From Tillandsia leiboldiana (lineage: Eukaryota; Streptophyta; Magnoliopsida; Poales; Bromeliaceae): a stretch of DNA of 64,000 bases. Under the pieces are notes generated by a model. That model saw only the letters and a program-made list of their open reading frames with translations. It was not told the DNA's origin and made no database searches. The stretch covers positions 1 through 64,000 of the forward strand of contig JAQNDB010000452.1 in NCBI GenBank assembly GCA_029204045.2. Reading direction: 5' to 3'. This document shows, piece after piece, positions 21,373 to 32,430 of the stretch (the stretch's first letter is position 1; each line of letters starts with the position of its first letter). Both the position numbers and the translations under genes were made by a program.

Positions 21373-24300
21373 TGTGAGGACCCGAAATTCCCACTTATGG
21401 ATTACTGGTTGACCAGCAGCTCCTGGAGGCCTATGTGGCGTGTCGGTGGCGTTTGTGCACCAATTGGACACTAGTGATGGACTCAGTGGGTTTAATGGAT
21501 CACGAGAGTAGTCAGATGACCCCGTCGAATGTTTTGAAGTGGTTTCGCGCGCAATGGATATTAAAATTGGGCTCAGCACGAAGTTTGGACAAAAGAACAC
21601 TTTTCCGGATGCCTTCGGCAATTTTTAGAGTTAGAATTTGGCAGAACGGACAGCGGATTTGGATTCAGCGCGCGAAAATATTGAAAATGGACTACTTGTA
21701 TTTTTCGGAGCCCGGATGACCCGGCACGGATTTCGAGGCAGCTTTTACTGTTCCGGCGGGCGGGGGCAGCGTCGACGATCACGGGCAGGCGCGCGGGCAG
21801 GCGCGCGGTCCACGGGCCGGCGTGCACTGGGGGCAGGACACGTGGCAGCTCGTGATTTGTTTATGTTGCAGGCGCGGTCCACGGGGAAAATGAGTGGGTG
21901 TACGGTGGACCGGAGGGTGGACACGTGGCGGCCACTGGTTGGCTGGTCCACATGCGCGCGGTCCACGGAGAGGGGGTGGCTGCCTCGGGGCGCGTGCCTG
22001 GCAGGGGGGCGCAGGCGGCGCTGGCAGCGCGCGCATGAGGCTTGCCCGAAGGTATACTTCTTCCCCTTTTACTGTGCAGAGTATTACAGTTGTGTTGCTG
22101 CGAGGTTTTGCGCACCCTGTGTTGTGGAAATTGTAACTCGGCCTACGGGGCTCGGAATTGGACATGCAGGTACCCGTTTCGAAGGTCTCGACGCGACGAT
22201 CGCGACAGTATTTATGTTGGATTTTTCTGAGTTCTTGCTACTGGTGAAAAATCCGCATCTTTGGGACTGTTCCAACAGAATTGTATGTACTTGGATATTT
22301 TGGAATAAAAGTGTTACCTTGGACCTTATTGTTGTACCCAGGAAGGTTCGCGACTGTTTCTGAACCTGTTGGAACTGGAGAAAATTAGAGATAGTGGATT
22401 CCGGGTGTTTTCAGCTGTTTGGAGCCAAGGCTTGCGCGACATGTACCGAGGGTGCAGTTTTGGCAGATTTTGGACTGTGAGCGTCTACACACTTCACCGA
22501 CTTCGGCTTTGCCCGTGGAAAGCGTTACAGGTGGGTGTTTCGTCTCCAGAACTGGTGGACGGTTCTCTAATTCTATGTATTAGAATGCATGCATGTTAGT
22601 GTACCAATATCTGATTGAGATGCAAGCTTGGTAATGACATTGGTTCGAGAAATGGTATGATATGCTATTGAGATATGCCTGATGGAAACTTGCAAGATAA
22701 TATATTCATGTCTGGTAATTTGAGAGCATGCCTAATTCGTTGTACAACCTATAGCTTTCAGAGGTGAGCATAAGAATGATATAGTTCATGTGGATTGAGG
22801 CTTTCATGATTTATGGTACACATTAGATATCTTTGAGATATTATATGTTCGATGATTGTATTAACCTATGCTAGTTGAGAGCATGTTTAGGGAGATGAGG
22901 CTGATGTTATTTGGTTTTGGTGATTATATCCCTTAATGTTCCCTGCTCATGTTTTGGTTTATTTAATGCTATTGTTGGAACGTGACCTAGCACCCCATCA
23001 TATGCTGCATGTTTAACCAGACCAGTAGAGAACCTTCACTTGGGCTAGGTTCCTTTATGCTTTAGACTTCCTACACTTTGCACCTTTTCTAGACATAGTG
23101 TTGCCTTGCCCGGGTAGTGGGCCGAGGGGTCAGGATTTCTGTGGGACATTGTTGCTCTCGTGCCTGGGGACTGAGTGTAGTCCGGTAGCTGAGTTTAGAG
23201 TGTGCTAGTGTCGTGGGAGCCGTTGAGTAGACGGTGGTCCCGGGCCGTCGAGTATCTTCCGGTCTGTGTTGTTGGGAACCGTTGGGGTTGACGGTGGTCC
23301 CGGGTCGTTGAGTGTTGTCCGACCTGTTTTGTTAGCCCTGAGTGGTGGGTTGATCCTGGCTGTGGAGTATCTCCAGCCAGTGAGTTTTGTGCTGTGAGTT
23401 ATTGTGAGGCTAGTGTCTCGTGTTCGTGAGAGCTGATCAGCTGAGTCGTCGAGAGTGCTCCAACCGTTGTGCGAGATGATTGAGGATTCTGAGTCTTTCC
23501 GTTCAGAGCGTGAGAGTGGATTTTAGACTATAGCCTGTAGTGCCACCTGAGCGACAGAGTGCGCGGATACCTTTTCCTCGGTGGGGTCGCTCCCCTCGAG
23601 AGCCACGCCCGGGGTGGATTTGTTACTTTTGTATCGCGACTTGTCGACGCAGTCCCTCTGGCTGGGCCAGTTTTGGCAGTCACGGACGCCTTACGTCAGT
23701 CCGGTCCTACGTGGATGTAACGGCAGTAGGTAGGCGCAGGTTTGACTGGACCCGAGGAGGCAGTCAGTGTAGATTGGGTGACTATACTTGAGGGTTAGTA
23801 GATGCATCATGTTTCCATCTGTTCCACTTTTTGAGCATCTAGATAGAGGCATAGTAGCTGTAGAGTTATTTTCCAGCTTCTTTCCTTTCAGTACTGTATT
23901 ACATTGTTACTTTATGCCTCTAGTAGACTTAGTGGGCAGACCGTCGGGCTTGTTGGCGGCACCCACTGAGAACTACTGTGGGAAGTAGTTCTCACACCCG
24001 TCGTGGTGTATTTTTCCCCAGGGACCTCTACTCCTGTCCCTGATGCTCCAGTTGCTGATCCTTCTGACCGAGGCGAGGGAGTCCCGAGCTAGTTCCCTAC
24101 CCTTCGTTGGAGTGTAGCGGTACCCCTTCAGAGGAGAGCTTTAGTAGATTAGTTATTTTATTTTCCTCCTTTGAGAGACTGTTGTAGTGAGGATTGTTAT
24201 GTATTGAGAGCCTGTACACTGATATTTTTATTGGAGATACCTCCCAGTTGAGTTCTGAGTTTGTATATGAGATGATTATCATTTTTGGGAGACGGACATT

Positions 24301-24486
24301 GTTGTATTATTTCCAGTTGTACAGTGATTGATTTTAGTTATACAGCAGATTTTTTATTTATAGCTCTGATATCTGTTAGCTGTAGTACTTTTCTTGCAGG
24401 TAGGACGCTTCGCCTATGCGGAGTTTCGCATAGGTGGCGGATCTGTTGGCGAGCCCGGGTCGCAGTTTCGACCCCGGGGCGTGACA
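21373..24486 (+). mobile_element. Gypsy element C, 5' LTR (3.1 kb)
   Basis: It starts TGTGAGGACCCGAAATTC at 21373 and ends GGGGCGTGACA at 24486, followed by the primer site. The flank GACTC (21368-21372) is the candidate target duplication, but its partner is lost because the 3' LTR is truncated. The first 611 bp match the 3' LTR fragment at 34441-35051, apart from substitutions and a 15-bp GGGCAGGCGCGC duplication near 21785. No ORF is supported. Confidence 0.92.
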
Positions 24487-24494
24487 GATTAGAG

Positions 24495-24506
24495 TGGTAT
24501 CAGAGC
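24495..24506 (+). other. Primer-binding site of gypsy C
   Basis: TGGTATCAGAGC, 8 nt after the LTR edge, with the same GATTAGAG spacer as in B and F. Confidence 0.94.
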
Positions 24507-25080
24507 CTAGGTTGTAGGTCATGGTGGACTTAGAAACCCTAGGCTTATGGTTTGACCCTTGGTTGACTTCGTGAGAGTCGTGATTTATAGCGAGAGTCCT
24601 GATTGAGTTTATACCTCTCCCAAGGGACGGGAAGAGTGATTGGCTTGTTTATTCTCCTAAGTAATTATGTTGGCTGCAGACAACATAATGCTGTGGAACG
24701 GGTGACATGCTTTAGACTTTCGCTGGATTGGGTCGAGCGCTGTTGTGTGCTGTTTTGTGGTTTCGTCGTGGCGAGCGGTGTCTCCCCGACGCTGGGTGTT
24801 GACCCGTGTGCATCCTGTCATAGCAGTTGAGCTTGAGCGGTTGGTTTTGGGCCGGATACCCGGATTGAGGTCAGAGAACTCTGGACCCAGATGACAGGAT
24901 TGGCAGAGGCTTATCAGCGGCAGAGTGAGCAGCTGGTTTGGGTGACACAGTTGTTGGAGCACCGAGTAGCCCCCTCTGTGCCAATGTTTTGTGTCGAGGC
25001 ACCGAGACAGGGTGGATAGTTGACAGCAGAGGAGCTGTGGGACATGATCGATCTATTGAGCCAGATTTGGCAGATGAACC
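24507..25080 (+). pseudogene. gag: Gypsy C gag N-terminal part
   Basis: After a leader of about 300 nt, a decayed gag frame is readable: ELWTQMTGLAEAYQRQSEQL then VTQLLEHRVAPSVPM, with an in-frame stop before LTAEELWDMIDLLSQ. The helical start resembles B. Copia D is inserted after 25080, and gag resumes at 31452. There is no intact start-to-stop protein. Confidence 0.6.
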
Positions 25081-26475
25081 TGTTACGGCTTTTTGGTGTT
25101 GGCATATTTCGTGAGTCAAGTCAGTGAGTTGAGTCGGAGTCTTAAAGGGATCAAATTGTCAATCAGCAATCAAAGACTTAGAGAAGGTTCAACAAGAGCT
25201 CAAGTTGACAGTCAGTGTCTTGAGTCTTGAAGATTGAAGTTGAAGAATTGTGGATCAGTTACATCAATCTCAAGAAGAAAGTATTCAAAAGGATCAGGTA
25301 TGGTTAACTAAATAATTTTGGTGATCCGAATACTTTCTTATAGTGTAGAAACACTTGGATGAATTTTTAATTGCATAAAAATCAAAAACTGGACATGGGA
25401 CATGTTCAGGATCCGGATCAGACAGTCCAATCCGGATCCCGAAGGGTGCTTGTTCATTGGCAAATCCGATCCGGATCAAAGGTCATTTCGATCCGGATCC
25501 CGAACATGGGTTTTTGCTGGAATATATGAACGATCCGGATCGGGCATTTCAATCCGGATCCCGAACCCTATTTTTCTGGAATAGCCTGACTCGTTACGAC
25601 GATCCGGATCACAGTAAATCCGATCCGGATCGCCGTCCTGAAAATTTCCAGATAAGGTAAGTTTTTGATTCTTATCTCTTTCCAAAGGTTTCTAAACTAT
25701 AAATAGACATTTAGGGTTTCTCAAAAACGTGGGGAGCACGGCCGATCAGTTGATAAAACACTTGAGAGCAACCCTAGAGGCTAGGTTTTTATCGTTCTTC
25801 TTTATAGCCTCTTTTAGGTCAATTCGACGGTTCTTTCAAGAACATATCTTTTGTTGAATTGATCTAATCTTTGCTTAGAGATTTTTCCCATGGATCTTCA
25901 TTGATAATCTAAGCAAAGGATCACCATCGAAGCCAATATTCTTACCGGCTGAGTTTGCGTCGTGGATTCGATGTGGCATCGTGGATTCGGTGTGCTAATG
26001 GCGTTTCGTGGATTCGAAACGTGTGCTCGTGGATTCGAGTGGCGTTCGTGGATTCGAACGTGTGCAGTGGACGTGCAATCGTTGGAGCGCAAGGTCCGAA
26101 GAAGTTGAAGGAGGGGTTAAATCCGTGGAGACGGTAATCACCTTGTTATTCTTCTTTTCTTAGTGGATTGTTATTGCGTGGAGATCCAATCGGTGAGCGC
26201 AAGGTCCGAAGAAGCTGAAGGAGGGGTTTGAGTCCGTGGAGTCGGTAATCACCTTGTTATTCTTCTATTCTTAGTGGATTGTTATTGCGTGTTGGTCCCG
26301 TGGTTTTTCTCCTGGATTGGAGTTTCCACGTATATCTCGGTGTGCTGTTTTTATTTTCCGCATTGGTTTTTATTTTGCACTGAGATTTGGTTTTATAAGT
26401 ATTACACCTATTCACCCCCCCTCTAGTTGTTTGATAGTACCTATTTAGATCCTTGTGGATCCCCAAAAACCAACA
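25081..26475 (+). mobile_element. Copia D 5' LTR
   Basis: 1395 bp, TGTTACGGCTTTTTGG to CAAAAACCAACA. By eye it differs from the 3' LTR at about 18 positions, all substitutions, roughly 1.3 percent. It contains the palindrome array, a TATA box at about 25698, repeated CGTGGATTCGA motifs (about 25970-26060) and a direct repeat of GCGCAAGGTCCGAAGAAG (26088 and 26199). Confidence 0.93.
25408..25707 (+). promoter_or_regulatory. U3 promoter array of copia D
   Basis: Six exact GATCCGGATC palindromes plus AATCCGGATC variants between about 25410 and 25632, then CTATAAATAG at 25698-25707. The layout of about eight sites before the TATA box is the same as in element E, although the rest of the two LTRs has diverged. 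Confidence 0.6.
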
Positions 26476-26477
26476 AT

Positions 26478-26489
26478 TGGTATCAGAGC
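26478..26489 (+). other. Primer-binding site of copia D
   Basis: TGGTATCAGAGC, 2 nt after the 5' LTR. Confidence 0.95.
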
Positions 26490-26509
26490 GGGTTTTAGGT
26501 TTATCTATC

Positions 26510-28471
26510 ATGTCGGGTGAAAGTGGTAATATTTATAGACCTCCTCTTTTTGATGGGACTAATTATGCTTATTGGAAAGTGCGTATGAGGGCTTTTCTCA
26601 TCGCAATTGATGAGCGGGTATGGCAAACCGTGGAATACGGTTGGGTGCATCCTGTTGAGGAAGTAGGAAATTCTACTATCCCAAAACCTCGCTCTAGATG
26701 GTCCAAAGAGGAACTCGAAAGATCTTCTTACAATGGGAAAGGTATGAACGCTCTTTTTAACTCTCTTTCCTCGACTGAGTTCACAAGAATTTTCGTGTGT
26801 GAAACCGCGAAGGAAATTTGGGGTATTCTCAAAATTACACATGAGGATACCAATCTTGTAAAAATTCAAAAGCTCCAGATGCTTACAAGTCAATTTGACT
26901 CTATTCATATGGAAGAGCATGAATTGTTTACAGATTATTACACTAGACTTCAAGATGTAATTAATACTTGTGCTAATTTAGGAGAAAAGATCCCGGAGTC
27001 GAGAATTATAAGAAAGATACTTCGGACTCTTCCGGAACGGTTTAGGGCAAAGGTTACCGCCATTGAAACCGTTAGTCATCCGGATGAGATGAGTGTAGAG
27101 GAATTAGTAGGCCCTTTGCAAACTTATGAAATGACTTTTCCTACTAATCAAGTTTCTTCCAAGTCTTCTTCTAAGCTTACAGGTATTGCATTCAAATCAA
27201 CAAAGGAAGAAGATAGCGAATCGAGTTCTGACGATGAAATCTCTTTTGCCGATTTTTAAGAACAATTGGCGCGGATTACAAAGAAATTTCGTCGGAAGTT
27301 TTGGAAGAATCGAACCGATGGATCTTCATCCACGAAACCTTCTAAAGGATCATCGGGTTCTAAATCCTCTAACCTCAAAAGCTTTGCAAAACCTTCTAAA
27401 GAAAAAGAAAAAGATGATTTCGAAGGGAAAATCCAATGCTATAGATGCAAAGGCTACGACCATTTTTCAACGGAATGTCCTTCTCTGAAATCATATAAAA
27501 AGAAGGCTTTGCAAGCGAAAACTTGGGACGATTCTACTTCTAATGAATCGACCTCAAGTAAAGAGGAAAAAGTCGTTGCCTTACATGCTTCTCAAATTCC
27601 CTCTTCTAATGTTTGTTTATCATCTTTATTCATTGACTCTATTCCTTTGATTTTGCATGAAACATCAACATCCAACGGAGAGTCATCAAGTGAGGGGGAG
27701 TCGGACGAAGAAGAACTCGTTGAGGCATATCAACAACTTCTTGCGGAATCTAAGAAGATGGCCAAGCATATCAAGAAGTTGAGGAAGCAACGACTTGAGA
27801 ATCAAGATGAGAATCATGCTTTAAAGATCAAACTTCATGATCTCGAGGAGGAACGAGAGCTTTTATTGGATAATAATAAAATCCTCCAGGAAAAGATAAA
27901 TCAATCGGAAACGATCGTTAATTCCCATATTAACAAGATTGATTTTCTAGAAAAACAGTTTGAGGAGATTCATGTCACCAACCAAGTTTTGACCAAGCAA
28001 GTTCATGAACTCAAATTCGACATACAAAGGCTTTCAACCGGTTCCAAGAAACTAGATTGTATGTCCGGATTAGGTCAAACAAGCAAGGTTGGTTTGGGAT
28101 TCAAAAAGGACCAAACTGTGCATGCTTCAAGTTCCACAATGAAATTGAAAGGAAGAACTTGTCACTTATGTGGACTTGAAGGACATTTGGTGAAGAATTG
28201 CCCGAAAAAAAGAAAGAAGAGTCCTTCGGCAACTTCATATACGGAGCGAACTCAACGGAATCAAAAGACACATCAAGTCAATGGAGTTCACTCAAACCAC
28301 CTTAGGTCCGAGCCACAACATCAATCATACAAGTGGATCACTGCGAGGCAAAGACCTAAGGTGGATCAACAGTCAAAGCTATCATCTCCCAACCACAATG
28401 AATCAAGACAACCCAAAATTCGACAATTTTGGATTCGGAATGGTGATATCTTTCCTTGTCTTAAGTTCTAA
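26510..28471 (+). pseudogene. gag: Copia D gag, full length with one in-frame stop
   Basis: The start at 26510 (MSGESGNIYRPPLFDGTNYA) follows the primer site by 20 nt and aligns with the Sirevirus gag start. The frame holds the UBN2-type gag domain (ETAKEIWGILK, LQMLTSQFDSI, RKILRTLPERFRAKVTAIET), a CCHC knuckle CYRCKGYDHFSTECP (about residue 310), a long coiled-coil-like region (about residues 400-510) and a second knuckle CHLCGLEGHLVKNC (about 550). The only lesion is a TAA at 27257-27259, where related gags have GAA (DFEKQL). The frame ends WIRNGDIFPCLKF plus stop, exactly where protease begins in element A. About 654 codons. Readthrough or a recent point mutation would both fit. Confidence 0.88.
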
Positions 28472-30036
28472 ATAGCTTATGACTGTATGTAATGCTTTGA
28501 TTGGTTTTCTTTTCATATTTTTCTGAATCTCTGCATTACATGTTTTCAATGCTCTTCGTTTTTATGTTTTGTTTTTTTAAACAAAAGGATTTTAACGAAC
28601 AAGTGCATTGAATAAAAAGGGTTTTCACTTTCAATCACTCTAATTTAATTTTATTTGAATTGTCAACTTTACTCCATAATCATAATTCTTGAAGATATTT
28701 CATTATAGGAGTTTTTGATAATTATATTCATCAAATTTTAGAAATCATGTGTGATCTTTAGATGATTATTCTATCTCGGTTGTGTGAATTCATTGTGATA
28801 AACGTGAGACAAGCGATAGACTAAAATTTGGGATTTAATTCTTTCACGTAAGAGATTGCATTCTTACAAGGGTAAATAAATGAATTGTAAAAGATGTGGA
28901 AAGAGTTACATCCGAAAGGAGTGTGAAAACTACCACTACATGTTGGAAAAAGTTGCCACATGTTTTGGATGCTTGAAAAATATTTTATGAAATTTTGTTT
29001 AGTTGAAGCATTCGGAGATTCATATTCAAAGTTCTTATATTCTGAACAATCTCCTGGTTGGTATAAGGTGGGATAGTTGAAAGATGCTCAAAGAGCCACC
29101 CTTAGGTATTTTAGTGCTTATCTCAAATTTGAAAGCGTAAGAAATCAAATTGATGTCATTTGGAAATCTCTGTAAGTCATCTTTGTACATCCGTTACATC
29201 TTGATAGACTTTGGATCTCAAGATTATTTTTGATGACTTGTGTTTGACGTATATAATGTGAAAAACGGTTTATAATGTTTTATCTTTGTTTTTCATGATT
29301 TCGGAGTAAATCTTTTTAATTTTTGTGAAATTAATTGGATTGAATGACATCTATGTGATCTCATATTATTCTCAAGCACTTAAATTGTTTTCTTGATGGA
29401 ATACAAATCGGTAATTCAAATATTTCAAAATCTGGATTTGTTTCAAGAAATTATTTGATTTTTGCGTTCGAGTACCGGTACGCAATCTATGTTTTTGTTA
29501 TATACCGGAACTGGCCTTTTATCTCTCTTTCACTATGGACTAATGCTGTTAGTGATTTTCTTTTGTCTAGTATGTTCACTGTTTGACAATTTGTGATAAA
29601 AAGGGGGAGAAGAGAAATAGGGGAGAAGAGAGAAATAGGGGAGAAGAGATCATCGAGATAGGGGGAGACAGAGATGAGATCATCGAGATAGGGGGAGACG
29701 GAGATGAGATCATCGAGAAAAAGAAAGGAGATGAGAAAAAGGAGCCGAAACACAAAAGAACCAAAAGGACGAATCAAATGTAGGATTTACATTTAATTTC
29801 TAACGACTGACTTTTGATTTGTTTGGAGTTTTGTTTTTGCAGGATCTACATCACTTTAAGACTCCAAGTCCTAAGTCATAGAGTTTGTTCTAAGACTGGT
29901 TCAAATGTATTTTTGTTTATTGGATCTTTCACGCAAAGAAAGTCAATGTTTTGGTGATGACATTGAGTTTCGATTTTTTGGTTTAAGATGAGTGACTTGA
30001 GCGCTTTTATGTATTTTTGGGTTTTGTCACGAAATT
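28472..30036 (+). other. Copia D 3' noncoding region
   Basis: It replaces the whole pol of autonomous relatives and has no credible ORF. Two boxes (28890-28960 and 29058-29104) are conserved with the post-pol region of element A. A purine-rich repeat lies at 29598-29745. Such retained sequence in a pol-less element points to cis-acting functions. Confidence 0.6.
29598..29745 (+). repeat. Purine-rich, PPT-like tandem repeats in D
   Basis: Units such as AGGGGGAGAAGAGAAATAG and GAGATAGGGGGAGAC recur about six times, spaced by GATGAGATCATC. Each resembles the true PPT. The strand is almost pure purine; the short open frame across it is a by-product. Confidence 0.75.
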
Positions 30037-30051
30037 GCCAAAGGGGGAGAT
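30037..30051 (+). other. Polypurine tract of copia D
   Basis: GCCAAAGGGGGAGAT directly before the 3' LTR, identical to the PPT of element A. Confidence 0.93.
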
Positions 30052-31446
30052 TGTTACAGCATTTTGGTGTTGGCATATTTCGTGAGTCAAGTCAGTGAGT
30101 TGAGTCGGAGTCTTAAAGGGATCAAATTGTCAATCAGCAATCAAAGACTTAGAGAAGATTCAACAAGAGCTCAAGTTGACACTCAGTGTCTTGAGTCTTG
30201 AAGATTGAAGTTGAAGAATTGTGGATCAGTTACATCAATCTCAAGAAAAAAGTATTCAAAAGGATCAGGTATGGTTAACTAAATAATTTTGGTGATCCGA
30301 ATACTTTCTTATAGTGTAGAAACACTTGGATGAATTTTTAATTGCATAAAAATAAAAAACTGGACATGGGACATGTTCAGGATCCGGATCAGACAGTCCA
30401 ATCCGGATCCCGAAGGGTGCTTGTTCATTGGCAAATCCGATCCGGATCAAAGGTCATTTCGATCCGGATCCCGAACATGGGTTTTTGCTGGAATATATGA
30501 ACGATCCGGATCGGGCATTTCAATCCGGATCCCGAACCCTGTTTTTCTGGAATAGCCTGACTCGTTACGACGATCCGGATCACAGTAAATCCGATCCGGA
30601 TCGCCGTCCTGAAAATTTCCAGATAAGGTAAGTTTTTGATTCTTATCTCTTTCCAAAGGTTTCTAAACTATAAATAGACATTTAGGGTTTCTCAAAAACG
30701 TGGGGAGCACGGCCGATCAATTGATAAAACACTTGACAGCAACCCTAGAGGCTAGGTTTTTATCGTTCTTCTTTATAGCCTCTTTTAGGTCAATTCGACG
30801 GTTCTTTCAAGAACATATCTTTTGTCGAATTGATCTAATCTTTGCTTAGAGATTTTTCCCATGGATCTTCATTGATAATCTAAGCAAAGGATAACCATCG
30901 AAGCCAATATTCTTACCGTCTGAGTTTGCATCGTGGATTCGACGTGGCATCGTGGATTCGGTGTGCTAAAGGCGTTTCGTGGATTCGAAACGTGTGCTCG
31001 TGGATTCGAGTGGCGTTCGTGGATTTGAACGTGTGCAGTGGACGTGCAATCGTTGGAGCGCAAGGTCCGAAGAAGTTGAAGGAGGGGTTAAATCCGTTGA
31101 GACGGTAATCACCTTGTTATTCTTCTTTTCTCAGTGGATTGTTATTGCGTGGACATCCAATCGGTGAGCGCAAGGTCCGAAGAAGCTGAAGGAGGGGTTT
31201 GAGTCCGTGGAGTCGGTAATCACCTTGTTATTCTTCTATTCTTAGTGGATTGTTATTGCGTGTTGGTCCCGTGGTTTTTCTCCTGGATTGGAGTTTCCAC
31301 GTATATCTCGGTGTGCTGTTTTTATTTTCCGCATTGGTTTTTATTTTGCACTGAGATTTGGTTTTATAAGTATTACACCTATTCACCCCCCCTCTAGTTG
31401 TTTGATAGTACCTATTTAGATCCTTGTGGATCCCCAAAAACCAACA
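30052..31446 (+). mobile_element. Copia D 3' LTR
   Basis: 1395 bp, TGTTACAGCATTTTGG to CAAAAACCAACA, then the GAACC duplication. It carries the same palindromes and TATA box as the 5' copy. Confidence 0.93.
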
Positions 31447-31451
31447 GAACC

Positions 31452-32430
31452 ACCCCGACTCGTAAGATTGAGTTTGGAGCCTTTGGATGCAGAGTCGTGG
31501 TTGGTGGTGATGGAGTGATCAAATGAGAGTCTCCCTGTGCTAGAGAGTTTACGCAGTTGTTTAACTGCGCGCCCCAGGTTTCGAGGGACGAGGCGCATAG
31601 GATATGTGTGTTTGGGAGTGGATTGCGCCAGGATACCCTTCAGTTTAGTTAGTCCCTCAGTTACGGATTATGGACGCCTCGATGGTGTAGGCATTGTGTA
31701 TGGAGCGTGGCGCTGCAGTTCCTTTGGATAGGGATCTGCCGTCAGAGGTGAGTTCTGGACTTAGGCGCTTGGCGCCGGGTGATGGAGGACAGACCGACCG
31801 GCAGAGGCATTTCTAATTTCTTTTCTAGGATGACGGGTTCCTGAGATGCCAGAGATCGGGTGGACCCCGATGGCAGCATCAGCATCTATATCAGAGTGGC
31901 GCAGCGGTAGCGTGAATTTGTTATCTGCGGAGGACCTTATTCGTCGCCTCAGTGTGAGCAGAGACAGAGGTCGTGCTCCCTTTGTGTTTAGTCTAGATTT
32001 TCCTTGCAGATTGAGCGACACCCGCCGGCATCGAATGGATGAGTCGTGCCACCCGGTTGGAGGGCGCCACGGCAGTGGATGGAGTTGTTGCAAGTGTGAT
32101 TTCATCACAGTAGCCGGAGTTGAGCATGTTGCAGTCCTGCATGGACTAGAGGCAGAATCGTTACCACGTGCACTCGAGGTACATGTTTCTACTGTTGTCG
32201 TGCATGTGGAGGAGGCTTTTGGATCATGTCCAGTGCAGCTGAGACTGCGAGTTACCGGCAGACTTATTGGTAATTGTGGCAGTTCGGTATCTTGACCAGG
32301 TGCTTGAGATTGATTGGCACAATGCCACAGGATGTTTTGACTGAGGAGAGAGAGGACGTCGACTTTCTGCGAGGCAGACGAGAGGAGGTTTTGCTTGTTG
32401 AGATAGTTAGAGCACACAGGTTATAGCGAC
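31452..32430 (+). pseudogene. gag: Gypsy C gag C-terminus and protease region, decayed
   Basis: This continues gag after the D insertion. A cysteine-rich CCKCDFITVAGVEHVAVL segment near 32085-32140 looks like a mutated CCHC knuckle, followed by a segment where protease should be. Stops and frameshifts are frequent and no DTGA active site is visible. The same region, equally decayed, is present in F at about 49330-50300 (minus strand). Confidence 0.5.

Larger units (their letters stand above)
25076..31451 (+). mobile_element. Copia element D, complete gag-only Sirevirus
   Basis: 5' LTR 25081-26475, primer site 26478-26489, gag 26510-28471, noncoding 28472-30036, PPT 30037-30051, 3' LTR 30052-31446. 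A perfect GAACC duplication flanks it (25076-25080 and 31447-31451). Both LTRs are 1395 bp. The interior is only 3576 bp and holds no protease, integrase, RT or RNase H. It is a non-autonomous derivative that must use enzymes from a related Sirevirus. It lies inside gypsy C. Confidence 0.93.

Noticed and set aside
21373..21621. N-terminal extension of the G pol frame
   Set aside because: These residues are antisense of the inserted C LTR; the same residues appear at 34440-34689 without pol.
25294..25685. Short open frames with DPDP and IRIG repeats on both strands
   Set aside because: They are translations of the palindromic GATCCGGATC array in Sirevirus LTRs and recur in every copy.
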